A DNA stretch of 64,000 bases from Arenicellaceae bacterium (GCA_029246505.1 JAQWNC010000027.1:1-64000); one strand, 5' to 3'. Positions 1 to 8,955 are shown, counted from the stretch's first letter. Notes: generated by a model from the sequence alone, not told the origin. A program made the numbers and translations.

Positions 1-2
1 AT

Positions 3-167
3 GTGTTCTCAGCCCTGTCCTTTGCGGTCATGATGTTCTTAGCCAGTGTTATCTGTTCTATCCATTCTGTGCTGCCATTTTTGTTTGAAAAAACAGCGGG
101 GAACATCATTGAAGGCCTTTATCAGAAAATGAAAATAAATCACGATAATGTTCGCGCTGGTAAATAA
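3..167 (+). CDS. DUF6356 family membrane protein, C-terminal part (cut by window edge)
   Basis: The frame is open from the left edge and ends at a TAA at 165-167. The 54 visible residues hold one hydrophobic segment (ALSFAVMMFLASVICSIHSV) followed by LPFLFEKTAGNIIEGLYQKM, which is the usual ending of DUF6356 proteins: a short conserved membrane segment, a PFLFE.T motif and an amphipathic tail. The family has no established function. The N-terminus lies outside the window, so length and start cannot be judged. Family assignment rests on remembered family pattern and on the short tail only. Confidence 0.55.
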   Translation: MFSALSFAVMMFLASVICSIHSVLPFLFEKTAGNIIEGLYQKMKINHDNVRAGK

Positions 168-428
168 CTGAAATAAAGATAGGGAACAGCATTAGCACAG
201 ATGCGTGCCAAGAGGGCTTCGGTTTTAAGTCTTGCTAAGAGGTGAATAACTGCTTTACGTATGTAACTGACATGTGAGTGAACCAACTAGTCACTTTACG
301 GCTTAGATATCAGTAAAACCGGGCTGCGCACGCAGCTCAACAAATTCGAAAAGATGAAATTCCTACATTCCGGAGGCTTAAGACCGTGTCGTTATTGGTG
401 TTTTCGCTGATTCCCAGCTGGACCCTGT

Positions 429-1508
429 CTACTCTTTTGACGACAGTTCCCGCTTACGCGCCAGCGCCGTTCCGTGCAGCCCATTGGGGTCCGATACCAC
501 CTCGCCTTGCCAGTCTACCGAGTACTCAATAAAAGCACCCGAATGTGTGCTGCCGCCATGGGGCATTGGTATACGCCCAGTAATCTCCCTGAGATCTAGG
601 TCAAGAATCACCACCTCGAAACTCGAGTTACAACTTATCCATAACTCGTTTGCTTCTGGGTCGGGGTGAAGTGTGCCATGATCTCCGCGAACGCAGCCTG
701 TATATATCTCATCCTGCGGTGCGATTAGTGCAGTAAAACCTCCGGCCGGTGTGTTCGCGCTGTTATCGCGGACGATGCCGACCGATTTGCCGCGGTTATG
801 TGAGAGTTCGCCTTTGCCAATGATGTAAAGCAGTTCATCATCCCAGCCGAGATGAACACCGTAGGGCCCATTTACCCCCGCGCCGCCCTTGGTAGTGAGC
901 GTATTTGTAGCCCTGTCCAACTTGTAGACGGTATTACTGCGCGAGGCGCTGATATAAGCGCTAGCACCATCTGACGTAAACGCGGTCCATGTCAGTGCGG
1001 TATCGTTGACCGGGATCTTCTTAGTGATGGTCCAGTTTTTCGGGTCAAAGAAATAGATGGTCGAAACGGGTTCGTTATCGATTGAATTCAAGTTTCCGTA
1101 GTGCGCGCTCGCGCCCACTAGCGTGTCACCTTCCGGAGACATAAAATACAAGTAGGGGATTTTATCACCCTCCATAGTGTCTTCAAAAACACCACCAACC
1201 ATCCGGTTATCATTGGAGGGATCCAGCACAATAAGTTCGCCATGGAAGGCATAGAGCATAGCGCGCGTTTCGCCCTGAGGTGTCCTGTACGACTTAGCAT
1301 GATGGGCCTGGGCGGGCAACTTGATCACCTTGTCTAATTTAAGTGTACGGGCATTGATGACAAGGAATCTTCCCGCATGGTCACCCGTTGTTCCGAATGA
1401 CCCCTCGCCGGTAGGGAGATAGATCCACTGTCCGTCGGGCGATACTCCCAGACCATGGGGTTCAAAGACATTTTTCCATCCCCACGCGAGTACATCGAAG
1501 CAATAGAT
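429..1508 (-). pseudogene. 5'-truncated YncE-like beta-propeller gene
   Basis: The minus-strand frame encodes repeated blade motifs (EPHGLGVSPDGQWIYLPTGE, GPYGVHLGWDDELLYIIG, GTLHPDPEANELWISCN) typical of secreted YncE/lactonase-type seven-bladed propellers. The frame is open from 1508, just after a TGA at 1509-1511, to a stop at 429, but has no ATG and no signal peptide upstream of the first blade motif. The only standard start, a GTG at 1328, would begin inside the propeller after about 60 homologous residues. I therefore read it as a gene whose 5' end, including the export signal and first blade, has been lost; the 3' end looks natural. If translated from GTG it would be a cytoplasmic fragment of 299 residues. 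Function of an intact relative would be a periplasmic propeller, substrate unknown. Confidence 0.6.
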
Positions 1509-1664
1509 TCAGAATACTAACGATCAATTAAACATAGTACGGTTTATTGAATGACCGCCTTGGGCAATAATCAGTCATTCGATTAATGGAACATGTGCTT
1601 TATACTTCCTACAATTAGTTGTTTGTGCGATTACGAAAACAGGACCAATTCAGGAGTTAATTTT

Positions 1665-2162
1665 ATGGCGGGGCCAACTAAGAAAGAGTCAGTGCTTAAA
1701 TTAAACTTATTGTCGCATGGCACGGTTGAATGCAGAGATTTGGAAAAATCACGTCGATTTTATGAAGAGCTTCTGGGCTTGGATGTTGTCCAAACCAGTA
1801 AAATATCTATTCAATTGCGCCTCAATAGTGCAACGACAATTGTCTGCGTTCAAACTAATAAGGATGTCTCGGCGGGCATATTCAGCCATTTTGGGTTTGA
1901 CCTTGAGACAGAAAAGGAGGTCGATGCGGCGTATGAAAAAGTGGCGGCGGTTAAAGATGAATATGACATTCGAAAATTGATGCGTCCCGGTTTGCAACAC
2001 AATGTCTATTCTTTTTATATGGTTGATCTCGATGGCAATTGGTGGGAAATCCTCAAAAACCCAAAGGGCGGATATGTCTACCTTTTTGAAAATGATGAAA
2101 ATACAGCTTCTTGGGAAGAACAGAAAAAAGATCAATCGGAAGCCATTGTCGAGGAAGCATAG
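1665..2162 (+). CDS. VOC-family (glyoxalase/extradiol dioxygenase fold) protein
   Basis: 165 residues. The N-terminal module LLSHGTVECRDLEKSRRFYEE and the C-terminal WWEILKNPKGG match the beta-alpha-beta-beta-beta modules of the vicinal oxygen chelate fold; His18 or so and the Glu in WWEI are plausible metal ligands. Members include extradiol dioxygenases, glyoxalases and resistance proteins, so the reaction is not fixed. The ATG at 1665 is preceded by CAGGAGT at 1651-1657; the frame is open 24 codons further up but without family similarity or a ribosome site. It is followed 71 bp later by a YciI-like gene and then by a fumarylacetoacetase-like gene, which together suggest oxidative breakdown of an aromatic or cyclic compound. 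The acidic tail after residue 140 is not part of the fold. Confidence 0.75.
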   Translation: MAGPTKKESVLKLNLLSHGTVECRDLEKSRRFYEELLGLDVVQTSKISIQLRLNSATTIVCVQTNKDVSAGIFSHFGFDLETEKEVDAAYEKVAAVKDEYDIRKLMRPGLQHNVYSFYMVDLDGNWWEILKNPKGGYVYLFENDENTASWEEQKKDQSEAIVEEA

Positions 2163-2233
2163 GGCTAATTTGAAGGTCGAGGTAACCAGGATATTACTGC
2201 GATAATAGAACTCCTTGAAAGTGAGAAATAGCC

Positions 2234-2608
2234 GTGACAGATATAGACCCGAAAGTAAAAGCAATAAAAGAGCAGATGCTTCAAAAATCCTACTACGCCA
2301 TGTTTCGCACCGTCGAAGATCGCGTAAAGATTAGCCCTCTTTTATTGGACCATTACCAGTGGATGATACGGTTAAAAAAAGAAAACCATGTTCTAGCATC
2401 CGACCCGATGTTCAAAAACGATGGCTTACAGGGGGTTGGAATGACGGTCTTCAGGTGTGGGGGTTTTGCCGAAGCTGATGCACTCGCGTCGCAAGATCCC
2501 TTCGTTATCTGCGGTGCGGTAAGTTACGAGGTTCAGCGCTGGCAGATCAACGAAGGCAGGATTAACGTTTCGGTCGATTTTTCGGACCAAACCTATAACT
2601 TTAGTTAG
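2234..2608 (+). CDS. YciI-like (YCII/dimeric alpha-beta barrel) protein
   Basis: 124 residues starting with GTG; no in-frame ATG lies near, and the preceding bases carry only a weak GAGAAA ribosome site. The pattern KSYYAMFRT, LLLDHYQWMIRLKKENHVLASDP, DGLQGVGMTVFRCGGFAEADALASQDPF follows YCII domains: a His in the first helix, a central GG(x) strand and a final A..DPF segment. The conserved His-Asp pair of YciI proteins has been proposed as catalytic, but the substrate is unknown for most members. It sits between a VOC protein and a fumarylacetoacetase-like hydrolase, 8 bp upstream of the latter, so co-transcription and a shared catabolic route are likely. In such clusters YciI proteins sometimes act as chlorohydroxyquinol- or muconolactone-type enzymes; this is inference only. 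Confidence 0.7.
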   Translation: MTDIDPKVKAIKEQMLQKSYYAMFRTVEDRVKISPLLLDHYQWMIRLKKENHVLASDPMFKNDGLQGVGMTVFRCGGFAEADALASQDPFVICGAVSYEVQRWQINEGRINVSVDFSDQTYNFS

Positions 2609-2616
2609 AGAGCATC

Positions 2617-3534
2617 ATGTCTGGATATCGACTTTTAAATTTCAAGCACCGAGGTAACCCGGTGTGTCCCGGCATTTTCGTTAATGGTCGAGTTTATAGC
2701 CTCGCACATATTTCCGCCAGTTTCCAGCTCCCCGGTCTGCCTGCTGGTTCTGTGCTCGAGGTCTTGGAGGCCTGGAGCGACTGTGACAAGGTTCTCTCGC
2801 GTGTTGCCAGCAAGATTGGCGATTTGAAACTGGAGGGCCTATCGCTAGATGATGTCGAACTGGGCGTTCCTGTGCGATATCCTCAGGCACTCTATTGTGC
2901 GGGTGCTAACTATGCCGATCATCTTGAGGAGATGACGGGGAAAAAGCCTAATAAGCAGGAAATGAGTCCTTTTTTCTTTATGAAGCCCCCTCGTCCAACA
3001 ATGGTTGCTTCCGGTGCAACCGTCGCCATTCCCAAATTTACGCAGCAACTGGACTGGGAGGCAGAAATTGCCATGGTTATAGGCCGTAAGGCAAGTAATG
3101 TCAGTAAGCATGATGCCTTGGAATACGTGGCGGGACTCACCATTCTCAATGATCTGTCTGCGAGGGATTTGATGAAACGGTTCGACGTGCCATTCCTGTT
3201 TGACTGGATTGGTCAGAAATGTTTTTTGGGGGCTGCCCCGACGGGCCCTTGGATTACGCCTTTGTCTGAGTTAGATGATCCGAACAATCTCGACATCAAG
3301 CTTTGGGTTAATGACACGCTCCACCAGGACTCGAACAGCTCACAGTTGATATTTAATTATGCCGAACAGATAGAAGATTTGAGTCGACACGTTACGCTGT
3401 ACCCTGGGGATATCATCGCTACCGGAACGCCAGCCGGAGTCGGCCATGGCAAAGGAGAATACTTAAAGGCTGGAGACATTGTGCGAGTGGAGATCGAAGG
3501 GTTAGGTGAATTAATTACCCACATCGAAGCCTGA
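2617..3534 (+). CDS. Fumarylacetoacetate hydrolase family protein
   Basis: 305 residues. The catalytic domain starts near residue 90 (YPQALYCAGANYADHLEEM) and shows the family metal and substrate residues: DWEAEIAMVIGR with the two acidic ligands, NDLSARDLMKR with the Asp, and the closing TGTPAGVGHGKGEYLKAGD. Family members cleave or decarboxylate beta-diketo acids and related enols (FAA hydrolase, oxaloacetate decarboxylase, HpcE, MhpD-like hydratase). The N-terminal 85 residues resemble the short accessory domain of the bacterial FAH group. It closes a probable three-gene transcript with VOC and YciI proteins; a ring-cleavage product is the most natural substrate, but which one cannot be told. 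Confidence 0.85.
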   Translation: MSGYRLLNFKHRGNPVCPGIFVNGRVYSLAHISASFQLPGLPAGSVLEVLEAWSDCDKVLSRVASKIGDLKLEGLSLDDVELGVPVRYPQALYCAGANYADHLEEMTGKKPNKQEMSPFFFMKPPRPTMVASGATVAIPKFTQQLDWEAEIAMVIGRKASNVSKHDALEYVAGLTILNDLSARDLMKRFDVPFLFDWIGQKCFLGAAPTGPWITPLSELDDPNNLDIKLWVNDTLHQDSNSSQLIFNYAEQIEDLSRHVTLYPGDIIATGTPAGVGHGKGEYLKAGDIVRVEIEGLGELITHIEA

Positions 3535-3663
3535 TTTTGGGCCTCTATCTAGCTTAGCCAAACCACCCTATTATTTGCTCCTTGTCAAAAAGCGGCACAC
3601 TGGAGGCAACAAAGTTACGTTAATTGCCCAAACTTAGCCGCAAGCGAAAGAATATCAAGCAGA

Positions 3664-4704
3664 TTACTCCAGGCGATCAGCGTCCCATTCGCATTCGTAA
3701 TATTGAACCTCTTCGCCCGGAACCGAAAGCCAGCTTTTCTCGAGCACCACAGGCTCGGTAAATATTTTTGGGTCGGTCGCTGTTACCGAGTAGTGCAGGT
3801 AGAGGTTATCTTCACTAATCATGAAACGCTCGACAAGCTTTAGATCCTCTGACTTTGGGATGCCCGCCTGATCGAACCAAAGAAAGTCGATTTCTGTTGT
3901 CTCGACGACAAGCATCTGACCCTCCCAACGCCCGACTGAGACACCATAAGGACTTAAATCTCCTTCAGACGGCTTCCCCTTCATATGGAACCGGCGCGTA
4001 ACGCCGAGCTCTTCGTGTTGTAGCAATATATCGCCACCTTCCTGAACGAATGCCATCGGATTTGGGCTATCCATGATCGCCGGTATAGAATTCTGGCAGT
4101 GGATAAACGGATTGTTGGTTATTTCATCCCAGTTTGCTTGAGTCGTGCGAGCATAGTCGGTCAGCGGATAAGTATCGTTCCACAGCCCACGAACCACTCC
4201 GCCCTCAAGGTCACCGGTAAGATTATGGCTCCAGACACGAAAGAGATCGGTCGAATCTTCGGAAGACTCGGCGCGCAGATTCTCCTGGTAGAATTCCTCC
4301 GAAATCACCAACTTAGTGTTCCAACGCGGCCCCGAAGACTGCCCAGCAACCAGCTCTCGACCGTCAGCTAGTAACGAGTTGGTTACGAACATCGCGTTCT
4401 GGTTGCGCCTGCCACGAAAACCTGCGACGCGGATCGTCTCTCCGAGCGGGTACTGCTCTGGGCCGACGCCGCGGCGACGCAGCGCGATGTGTGAGTCCTC
4501 GTCGAGATGCCACTCGGTCTCGGTGCCATCTTCTTCGGTCACCATCAACGTAAGCTGCACGTGGGGGCTGCGCCAGTTTACCTCGGTCAGAATACCGGTG
4601 ATCTCTACTTCTTCGTTACGATCGTAATGAACGTTCGGGTTGTGGTGCGCAAAGCTGGCTAACGGTAAAATGAAGAATACGGCTAATGTGGCCACGCGCC
4701 TCAT
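3664..4704 (-). CDS. Secreted DUF6152-type protein
   Basis: 346 residues with a cleavable signal peptide (MRRVATLAVFFILPLASFA, then HHNPNVHYDRNEEVEITG). The first 110 mature residues match the DUF6152 pattern: a leading HH, a small OB-like barrel (GILTEVNWRSPHVQLTLMV) and GxxFRGRRNQNAMFVTN-type strands. The remaining two thirds are uncharacterised and lack recognised catalytic motifs. I chose ATG at 4704 because AAAGGAGG lies three bases upstream and because a signal peptide begins exactly there; the open frame reaches 4803 but would bury the signal. The gene faces the FAH gene tail-to-tail with 129 bp between. Function unknown; genes of this type are common in marine proteobacteria that degrade complex organics. 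Confidence 0.65.
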   Translation of the reverse strand: MRRVATLAVFFILPLASFAHHNPNVHYDRNEEVEITGILTEVNWRSPHVQLTLMVTEEDGTETEWHLDEDSHIALRRRGVGPEQYPLGETIRVAGFRGRRNQNAMFVTNSLLADGRELVAGQSSGPRWNTKLVISEEFYQENLRAESSEDSTDLFRVWSHNLTGDLEGGVVRGLWNDTYPLTDYARTTQANWDEITNNPFIHCQNSIPAIMDSPNPMAFVQEGGDILLQHEELGVTRRFHMKGKPSEGDLSPYGVSVGRWEGQMLVVETTEIDFLWFDQAGIPKSEDLKLVERFMISEDNLYLHYSVTATDPKIFTEPVVLEKSWLSVPGEEVQYYECEWDADRLE

Positions 4705-4973
4705 TAACCTCCTTTCAGCGCCCAGAAGACGGTGAGTTCGCATGTCTAGGACGACTTGTTTAGCGCGTGTAATGAGTGAGGACAAACAGTAAAAGCCCTG
4801 CATAATATAATTCCGTCCGCTTTGTTATTCAGGTTGAATGTATAGGAAATATAGAGCACATGCCATCAACGAAGGACACGCCACAAATACGACACCATTG
4901 CATAAAGAATTCTGGTTCGTTATACCCCGCTATATAAGCGGTGATTAATTTATTGTGGCCTTTTTCAAAGTCG

Positions 4974-5486
4974 CTATTCGGGTCCACTGAAAATAGGCTC
5001 TAATCTACGTTCTGAAAACTTCCAGCCCTCGTCGGTTAGAACGTATTTGTCATGGTATTTACCCATCACTCTAAAGTTAGCGAGAGGTATTATATCGCCA
5101 GCTTCGTGTGAATCAGCCTTGGTGCCCCCATAGATCGTTGCGTAGTGCACACCAGTTGCATGTTCGCTATCGATTACTTCAATTACGCTGGTAGACATGA
5201 CATGCATGCCGACACCACTAGAGTCGCTTTCGTCGATACGTGTTTGAATGGTCTCTCTACCGCTATATGAGTTTCCGTACAAAATCAGCGTGCCGTCTTT
5301 GGCGAAAGTGTTTGCATAAGCAACTGCATCATTGTTATCACGATTAATAGCGTAAGCATCAGCAAGTTCCTTTATCTCAGCTTTTATTTGCGATTCTTCC
5401 GCCGCGCTCAAATCGGTAGCTATTACGTTCATGGCGAGCATGGCTTGGGCGGAGATAACCAAAGCTAACTTTTGAAATATTTTCAT
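4974..5486 (-). CDS. Secreted SnoaL/DUF4440-like (NTF2 fold) protein
   Basis: 170 residues. A signal peptide (MKIFQKLALVISAQAMLAMNVIA) is followed by an NTF2-like domain: a first helix with ELADAYAINRDNNDAVAYANTFAKDGTL, a central SGRETIQTRI segment and strands ending in GKYHDKYVLTDEGWKFSERR. This is the standard layout of SnoaL-like proteins with a conical ligand pocket. Family members include steroid isomerases, hydratases and many proteins with unknown ligands. Predicted location is the periplasm. It stands alone, upstream of and divergent from the bacterioferritin-associated ferredoxin gene. Confidence 0.7.
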   Translation of the reverse strand: MKIFQKLALVISAQAMLAMNVIATDLSAAEESQIKAEIKELADAYAINRDNNDAVAYANTFAKDGTLILYGNSYSGRETIQTRIDESDSSGVGMHVMSTSVIEVIDSEHATGVHYATIYGGTKADSHEAGDIIPLANFRVMGKYHDKYVLTDEGWKFSERRLEPIFSGPE

Positions 5487-5653
5487 TAGATGTTTTCCCT
5501 GACTGTTTGAACTTCTTCATATTGATTACTTGTAGAATTATACCAAAAACTACGAAAAAATAACCTCCACCCATCGTTTGGAACCATGCACTCCGTTGAT
5601 GGTGAACATGCTTCCTGACCTGACACCTCAATGCAAATACGAACTATTGCTAT

Positions 5654-5682
5654 TTGCATTAACATTAAAGTATAGGTATGAT
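5654..5682 (+). promoter_or_regulatory. Candidate sigma-70 promoter of the ferredoxin gene
   Basis: TTGCAT (5654-5659), 17 bases, then TATGAT (5677-5682), 32 bases before the start codon of the [2Fe-2S] protein. Between the -10 and the ATG lies a very AT-rich stretch with the palindrome AATTTTTTAAATT. No clear Fur box is visible. Based on consensus match only. Confidence 0.35.
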
Positions 5683-5714
5683 TCGTATTCAATTTTTTAA
5701 ATTGTTAAAATACT

Positions 5715-5936
5715 ATGTTTGTTTGTGTTTGCAACGCTGTCTCGGACCACCAAATTATCGATGCCATCGATGAGGGCGCGTGCAGTTTTGAAGACCTGCA
5801 GGACAATCTGGGTGTGGCCAAAACTTGTGGGACCTGCTCTTGTGAAGTAAAAAAATTATTGAGTGAGAAGGTCGAAAAATCTCTGGCATCGCAATGCTTT
5901 CAAACAGTAAGTGTTTCTCAAGCGGCCCCTATTTAA
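5715..5936 (+). CDS. bfd: Bacterioferritin-associated ferredoxin ([2Fe-2S])
   Basis: 73 residues. Cysteines sit as CVC (residues 4 and 6) and CGTC (about 39 and 42), the ligand layout of the BFD-like [2Fe-2S] domain; an extra Cys follows (CSC). In Pseudomonas and E. coli Bfd docks on bacterioferritin and passes electrons to its haem to release stored iron. The bacterioferritin gene lies 201 bp downstream on the same strand, which supports the pairing. The C-terminal 20 residues (after LLSEKVEKS) are poorly conserved. Iron-responsive control is expected from family knowledge, though no operator was found. Confidence 0.85.
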   Translation: MFVCVCNAVSDHQIIDAIDEGACSFEDLQDNLGVAKTCGTCSCEVKKLLSEKVEKSLASQCFQTVSVSQAAPI

Positions 5937-5994
5937 CTCGAATTAATTGCGCCACTAATCACCCCAAGATCTGCGCCTAGATAGGCCTAAGCTC

Positions 5995-6011
5995 TGATGC
6001 AGGATGCATCA
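5995..6011. repeat. Short inverted repeat between bfd and bfr
   Basis: TGATGC, five bases, GCATCA. It lies 59 bp after bfd and 127 bp before bfr. No T-run follows, so it is not an obvious terminator; it might be a regulator site or chance. Confidence 0.25.
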
Positions 6012-6067
6012 ACCGCACCTCAATAATTAATCTGTCCCGGTGTTCTACGCGACTTGTAGAATCAAAA

Positions 6068-6096
6068 ATAGCATCTAGATTTATACCAAGTATAAT
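6068..6096 (+). promoter_or_regulatory. Candidate promoter of bacterioferritin gene
   Basis: A perfect TATAAT at 6091-6096 lies 41 bases before the bfr start codon. The best -35 at 17-base spacing is ATAGCA (6068-6073), a weak match, which suggests an activated or extended promoter separate from that of bfd. Confidence 0.35.
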
Positions 6097-6137
6097 AAGT
6101 TAAACTCCTGGCGCTCTTTACCCATAGGAAAATTAAA

Positions 6138-6602
6138 ATGAAAGGCGATGTAACCGTAATTGAATATCTAAACAAAGCCCTGCGCAATGAATTGACAGCA
6201 ATCAATCAATATTTTCTGCATGCACGCATGTACAAAAACTGGGGTTTGGAAAAATTAAACGAAAAGGAGTACGCTGAATCTGTTGATGAAATGAAACACG
6301 CCGACCAACTGATTGAGCGTATTCTTATGATTGAGGGACTCCCCAACTTGCAGGACATCGGTAAATTGTACATCGGTCAAAATGTGCTCGAAATATTGCA
6401 ATGCGATCTACGTCTGGAAAAAGAAGCTATTCCACTTCTTAAAGAAGCCATCGCGCACTGCGAAACCGTTGCAGACTATGTTACTCGCGATATTTTCAGC
6501 TCCATACTAGAGAATGAGGAAGAGCATCAAGATTGGCTAGAAATACAAATTGAACTTTTCAATAAAGTTGGCGAAGAGAATTATCTGCAATCGATGATGT
6601 AA
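6138..6602 (+). CDS. bfr: Bacterioferritin
   Basis: 154 residues, normal length. All diiron-centre ligands are in place: Glu18, Glu51, His54, Glu94, Glu127 and His130. Met52, the axial ligand of the inter-subunit haem, is present in DEMKH, so this is a haem-binding Bfr rather than a catalytic-only or non-haem homologue. The protein assembles as a 24-mer that oxidises Fe(II) and stores it as a mineral in the cytoplasm. The neighbouring ferredoxin gene provides the reductive release partner. A Shine-Dalgarno-like AGGAAA lies nine bases before the ATG. Confidence 0.95.
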   Translation: MKGDVTVIEYLNKALRNELTAINQYFLHARMYKNWGLEKLNEKEYAESVDEMKHADQLIERILMIEGLPNLQDIGKLYIGQNVLEILQCDLRLEKEAIPLLKEAIAHCETVADYVTRDIFSSILENEEEHQDWLEIQIELFNKVGEENYLQSMM

Positions 6603-6677
6603 TTATTGGCTGACCCGCACCTTGAGTTTCAGTATGATGCTAGCAACGACGCTTCTTTTCAATTTATAGGTTCTAGA

Positions 6678-8204
6678 ATGAAATTATGTAAAGTCTGGTT
6701 AGTAATTCTAATGTTCGCGGGCATATTCGCGACAACCCTCCCCGCGCAGGAAGTAGCACCCGAGGCGTGTGAAAATCTGGCTGCTTCTCTGAATCTAGAA
6801 ACAGCAACAATAACATCGGCACTAGCGGTAACCGCAGGCCAATTCACACACCCGAGCGGCGCGCAGGAACTACTTAACCTACCAGAGTTCTGTCGAGTCC
6901 AACTAACAATCGCCCCAACCCCCGACTCCGACATCAGGGCCGAATTATGGCTACCTATGAAAGAATGGAACGGTAAGTTTCTAACAGTGGGTAATCCCGC
7001 ATGGGGTGGTTCAATTCAATACAAAGCACTTGCAAACGGCCTGCGCCAAAATTATGCGACTGCCTCAAGCGACACTGGACACACCACAGTTGATGCCACC
7101 TTTGCGATTGGGCATCCAGAAAAACTCATAGATTTCGGGTATCGAGCAGTACACCAGACGGCGGTGTTAGGTAAGGCTATCATTGCGGGGCTTTACAGTA
7201 CCGCACCGCGCTTCTCTTATTTCAATGGATGCTCGGGCGGCGGCCGGCAGTCGTTCATGGAAGCACAACGTTACCCTGAAGATTTTGACGCGATCATTGC
7301 CGGAGCACCGGGTTACGACCGCACCGATGTCGCATTTCAAACGTTAGGCATGAATCAGGCCACTCATGATACGCCTGAGAGCTTTATTCCCGCGGAAAAA
7401 TACTCGGTAATCCATAACGCAGCAATGAGTATGTGCGATGCACATGATGGCCTCGAAGATGGGCTAATTAGTAATCCGGTAGCCTGCGATTTCGATCCAG
7501 GCGCTTTGCAATGCAAAGACGATGATGCAGCAACCTGTCTGACGGAGCCTCAGGTGGTAGCTGCGCGCAAGATCTACGCAACAATTATCGATTCACGTAC
7601 AGGCGAGCTACTTACTGCCGGACTTGAGCCTGGCAGTGAATTACACTGGGGAAGGGTAGCAGGAGAAAAACCTCACCTCATGTATTTAAGTCTCTTCCAG
7701 CATGTTGTTTACCCCGATGAAGAATGGGACTTTCGTTCTATGGATGTCGCTTCGCATCTTGATGCAGCACGCGCGGCCGACAATGGAGTTCTTGCAGCAA
7801 TTTCGCCGAATTTGGAGCCTTTCTTTAGCCGCGGCGGTAAACTGTTGATCTATCACGGATGGGCGGACCAAAACATTCCGCCGCTAGGGTCTGTAGATTA
7901 CTACCAGCAAGTTGTCGAAACGCTTGGTCTACCGAGGACTATTCAAGGTATGCGGCTCTACATGGTTCCTGGCATGGGCCACTGCGGTGGCGGCCACGGA
8001 CCGAATGAGTTCGATATGCTCGACGTGCTCGACAAGTGGCGAGATCAGGGTCAAGCACCGCAGGCGGTAGTTGCCGAATTGCGCGAGGATGACAATGTGG
8101 TGCGATCGCGCCCATTATGTCCTTATCCGCAGGTTGCGCATTACAATGGCACTGGCAGCATTGACGAGGCCGGTAATTTCACCTGCGTGGTGCCGGTGAG
8201 GTAA
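6678..8204 (+). CDS. Tannase/feruloyl esterase family protein, secreted
   Basis: 508 residues. A signal peptide (KLCKVWLVILMFAGIFATTL, ends around PAQE) leads an alpha/beta hydrolase of the tannase family. The nucleophile motif is NGCSGGGRQ, the acid lies in HGWADQNIPP and the His in GMGHCGGG; the cysteines flanking the nucleophile and the catalytic His (GCS and GHC) form the disulfide that brings them together in this family. Members split aromatic esters such as ferulates, gallates or MHET-like esters. I chose ATG at 6678 because the signal peptide starts there; the frame is open from 6606. It is followed by a lipoprotein, an MFS carrier and an arylsulfatase, hinting at use of decorated plant or algal aromatic compounds. 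Confidence 0.85.
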   Translation: MKLCKVWLVILMFAGIFATTLPAQEVAPEACENLAASLNLETATITSALAVTAGQFTHPSGAQELLNLPEFCRVQLTIAPTPDSDIRAELWLPMKEWNGKFLTVGNPAWGGSIQYKALANGLRQNYATASSDTGHTTVDATFAIGHPEKLIDFGYRAVHQTAVLGKAIIAGLYSTAPRFSYFNGCSGGGRQSFMEAQRYPEDFDAIIAGAPGYDRTDVAFQTLGMNQATHDTPESFIPAEKYSVIHNAAMSMCDAHDGLEDGLISNPVACDFDPGALQCKDDDAATCLTEPQVVAARKIYATIIDSRTGELLTAGLEPGSELHWGRVAGEKPHLMYLSLFQHVVYPDEEWDFRSMDVASHLDAARAADNGVLAAISPNLEPFFSRGGKLLIYHGWADQNIPPLGSVDYYQQVVETLGLPRTIQGMRLYMVPGMGHCGGGHGPNEFDMLDVLDKWRDQGQAPQAVVAELREDDNVVRSRPLCPYPQVAHYNGTGSIDEAGNFTCVVPVR

Positions 8205-8340
8205 AACTCACTACGACTAGGTTAGCGCGCCCTTGAACCTGGTCATGACCCACTAGTCTGGTGTACGTGCGTATCCTAATACGGATAAAAAAGTGAAACC
8301 CCCTCTGCGTCGCAACATTTACCTGTTTCAATCAGGCAGC

Positions 8341-8955
8341 ATGTTTTATGCTATTTATACTTCCATATATAAAAAAGTCACTTTAATTTTGTGTATTTCT
8401 TTGGCTGTTGTTGGCTGTGGCCTAGCGAATGAAAGCTCGAATAGCCCTCCCGTGGAAACTCAGGCAATTAGCGGATCAGGCAACTCGACTTCTAGTGCGT
8501 TTGACGTGGCTATAACTCTCGATGCAGATAACTCAACCCGCAAAGGCCGCGCGCATAATCACTGTTGGAAAAACGAATGTTGGGAGGTTGTTTGGTGTGG
8601 CCACAATGTATGTGAGGGTAGTTGGTCGTGGAGTGACTTCCCACATACCGGGCAATTTAATTTTACCTGGAAAGGTGTGAGCGAAAAGTGTTCTGGTTCC
8701 CCACCCTACAAGCTTCGTGTAAACGGCCAGGCAGTAACATCCGGGGAGATTTCCCAGTGGGGATCATGCTCTGAATGTCCCGACGCAGCCGGCAACTTTA
8801 ACGTTTTTAAAGATTACGATCTGGGAAACCACAAAATAAATAAAGGCGACACCATCACGTTATGGGCACAAACAGAGTTTTTATGTGGAATAAACTCAGC
8901 CGGGGCCTACGCTGCACATGACAACATAATGATCAATGGTAAGGCTACCGAATGA
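8341..8955 (+). CDS. Cysteine-rich lipoprotein of unknown function
   Basis: 204 residues. A basic N-terminus and hydrophobic core lead into the lipobox AVVGC, giving lipidation at Cys26; residue 27 is Gly, so outer-membrane sorting is expected. About 40 residues of low-complexity Ser/Asn/Pro linker follow. The folded part (from about residue 54) contains eight cysteines (75, 80, 86, 91, 117, 143, 146, 182), many tryptophans and beta-rich sequence (FNFTWKGVSEKC, GDTITLWAQTEFLC), which resembles an extracellular binding module rather than an enzyme. I recognise no family. The frame is open from 8293 with GTG, but the lipoprotein signal begins at the ATG at 8341. It lies between an esterase and a convergent MFS gene. 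Confidence 0.6.
   Translation: MFYAIYTSIYKKVTLILCISLAVVGCGLANESSNSPPVETQAISGSGNSTSSAFDVAITLDADNSTRKGRAHNHCWKNECWEVVWCGHNVCEGSWSWSDFPHTGQFNFTWKGVSEKCSGSPPYKLRVNGQAVTSGEISQWGSCSECPDAAGNFNVFKDYDLGNHKINKGDTITLWAQTEFLCGINSAGAYAAHDNIMINGKATE

Noticed and set aside
386-532. GTG frame with GGAGG upstream and a signal-peptide-like start
   Set aside because: Only 48 codons, and its second half is antisense to the propeller remnant; more likely chance than a gene.
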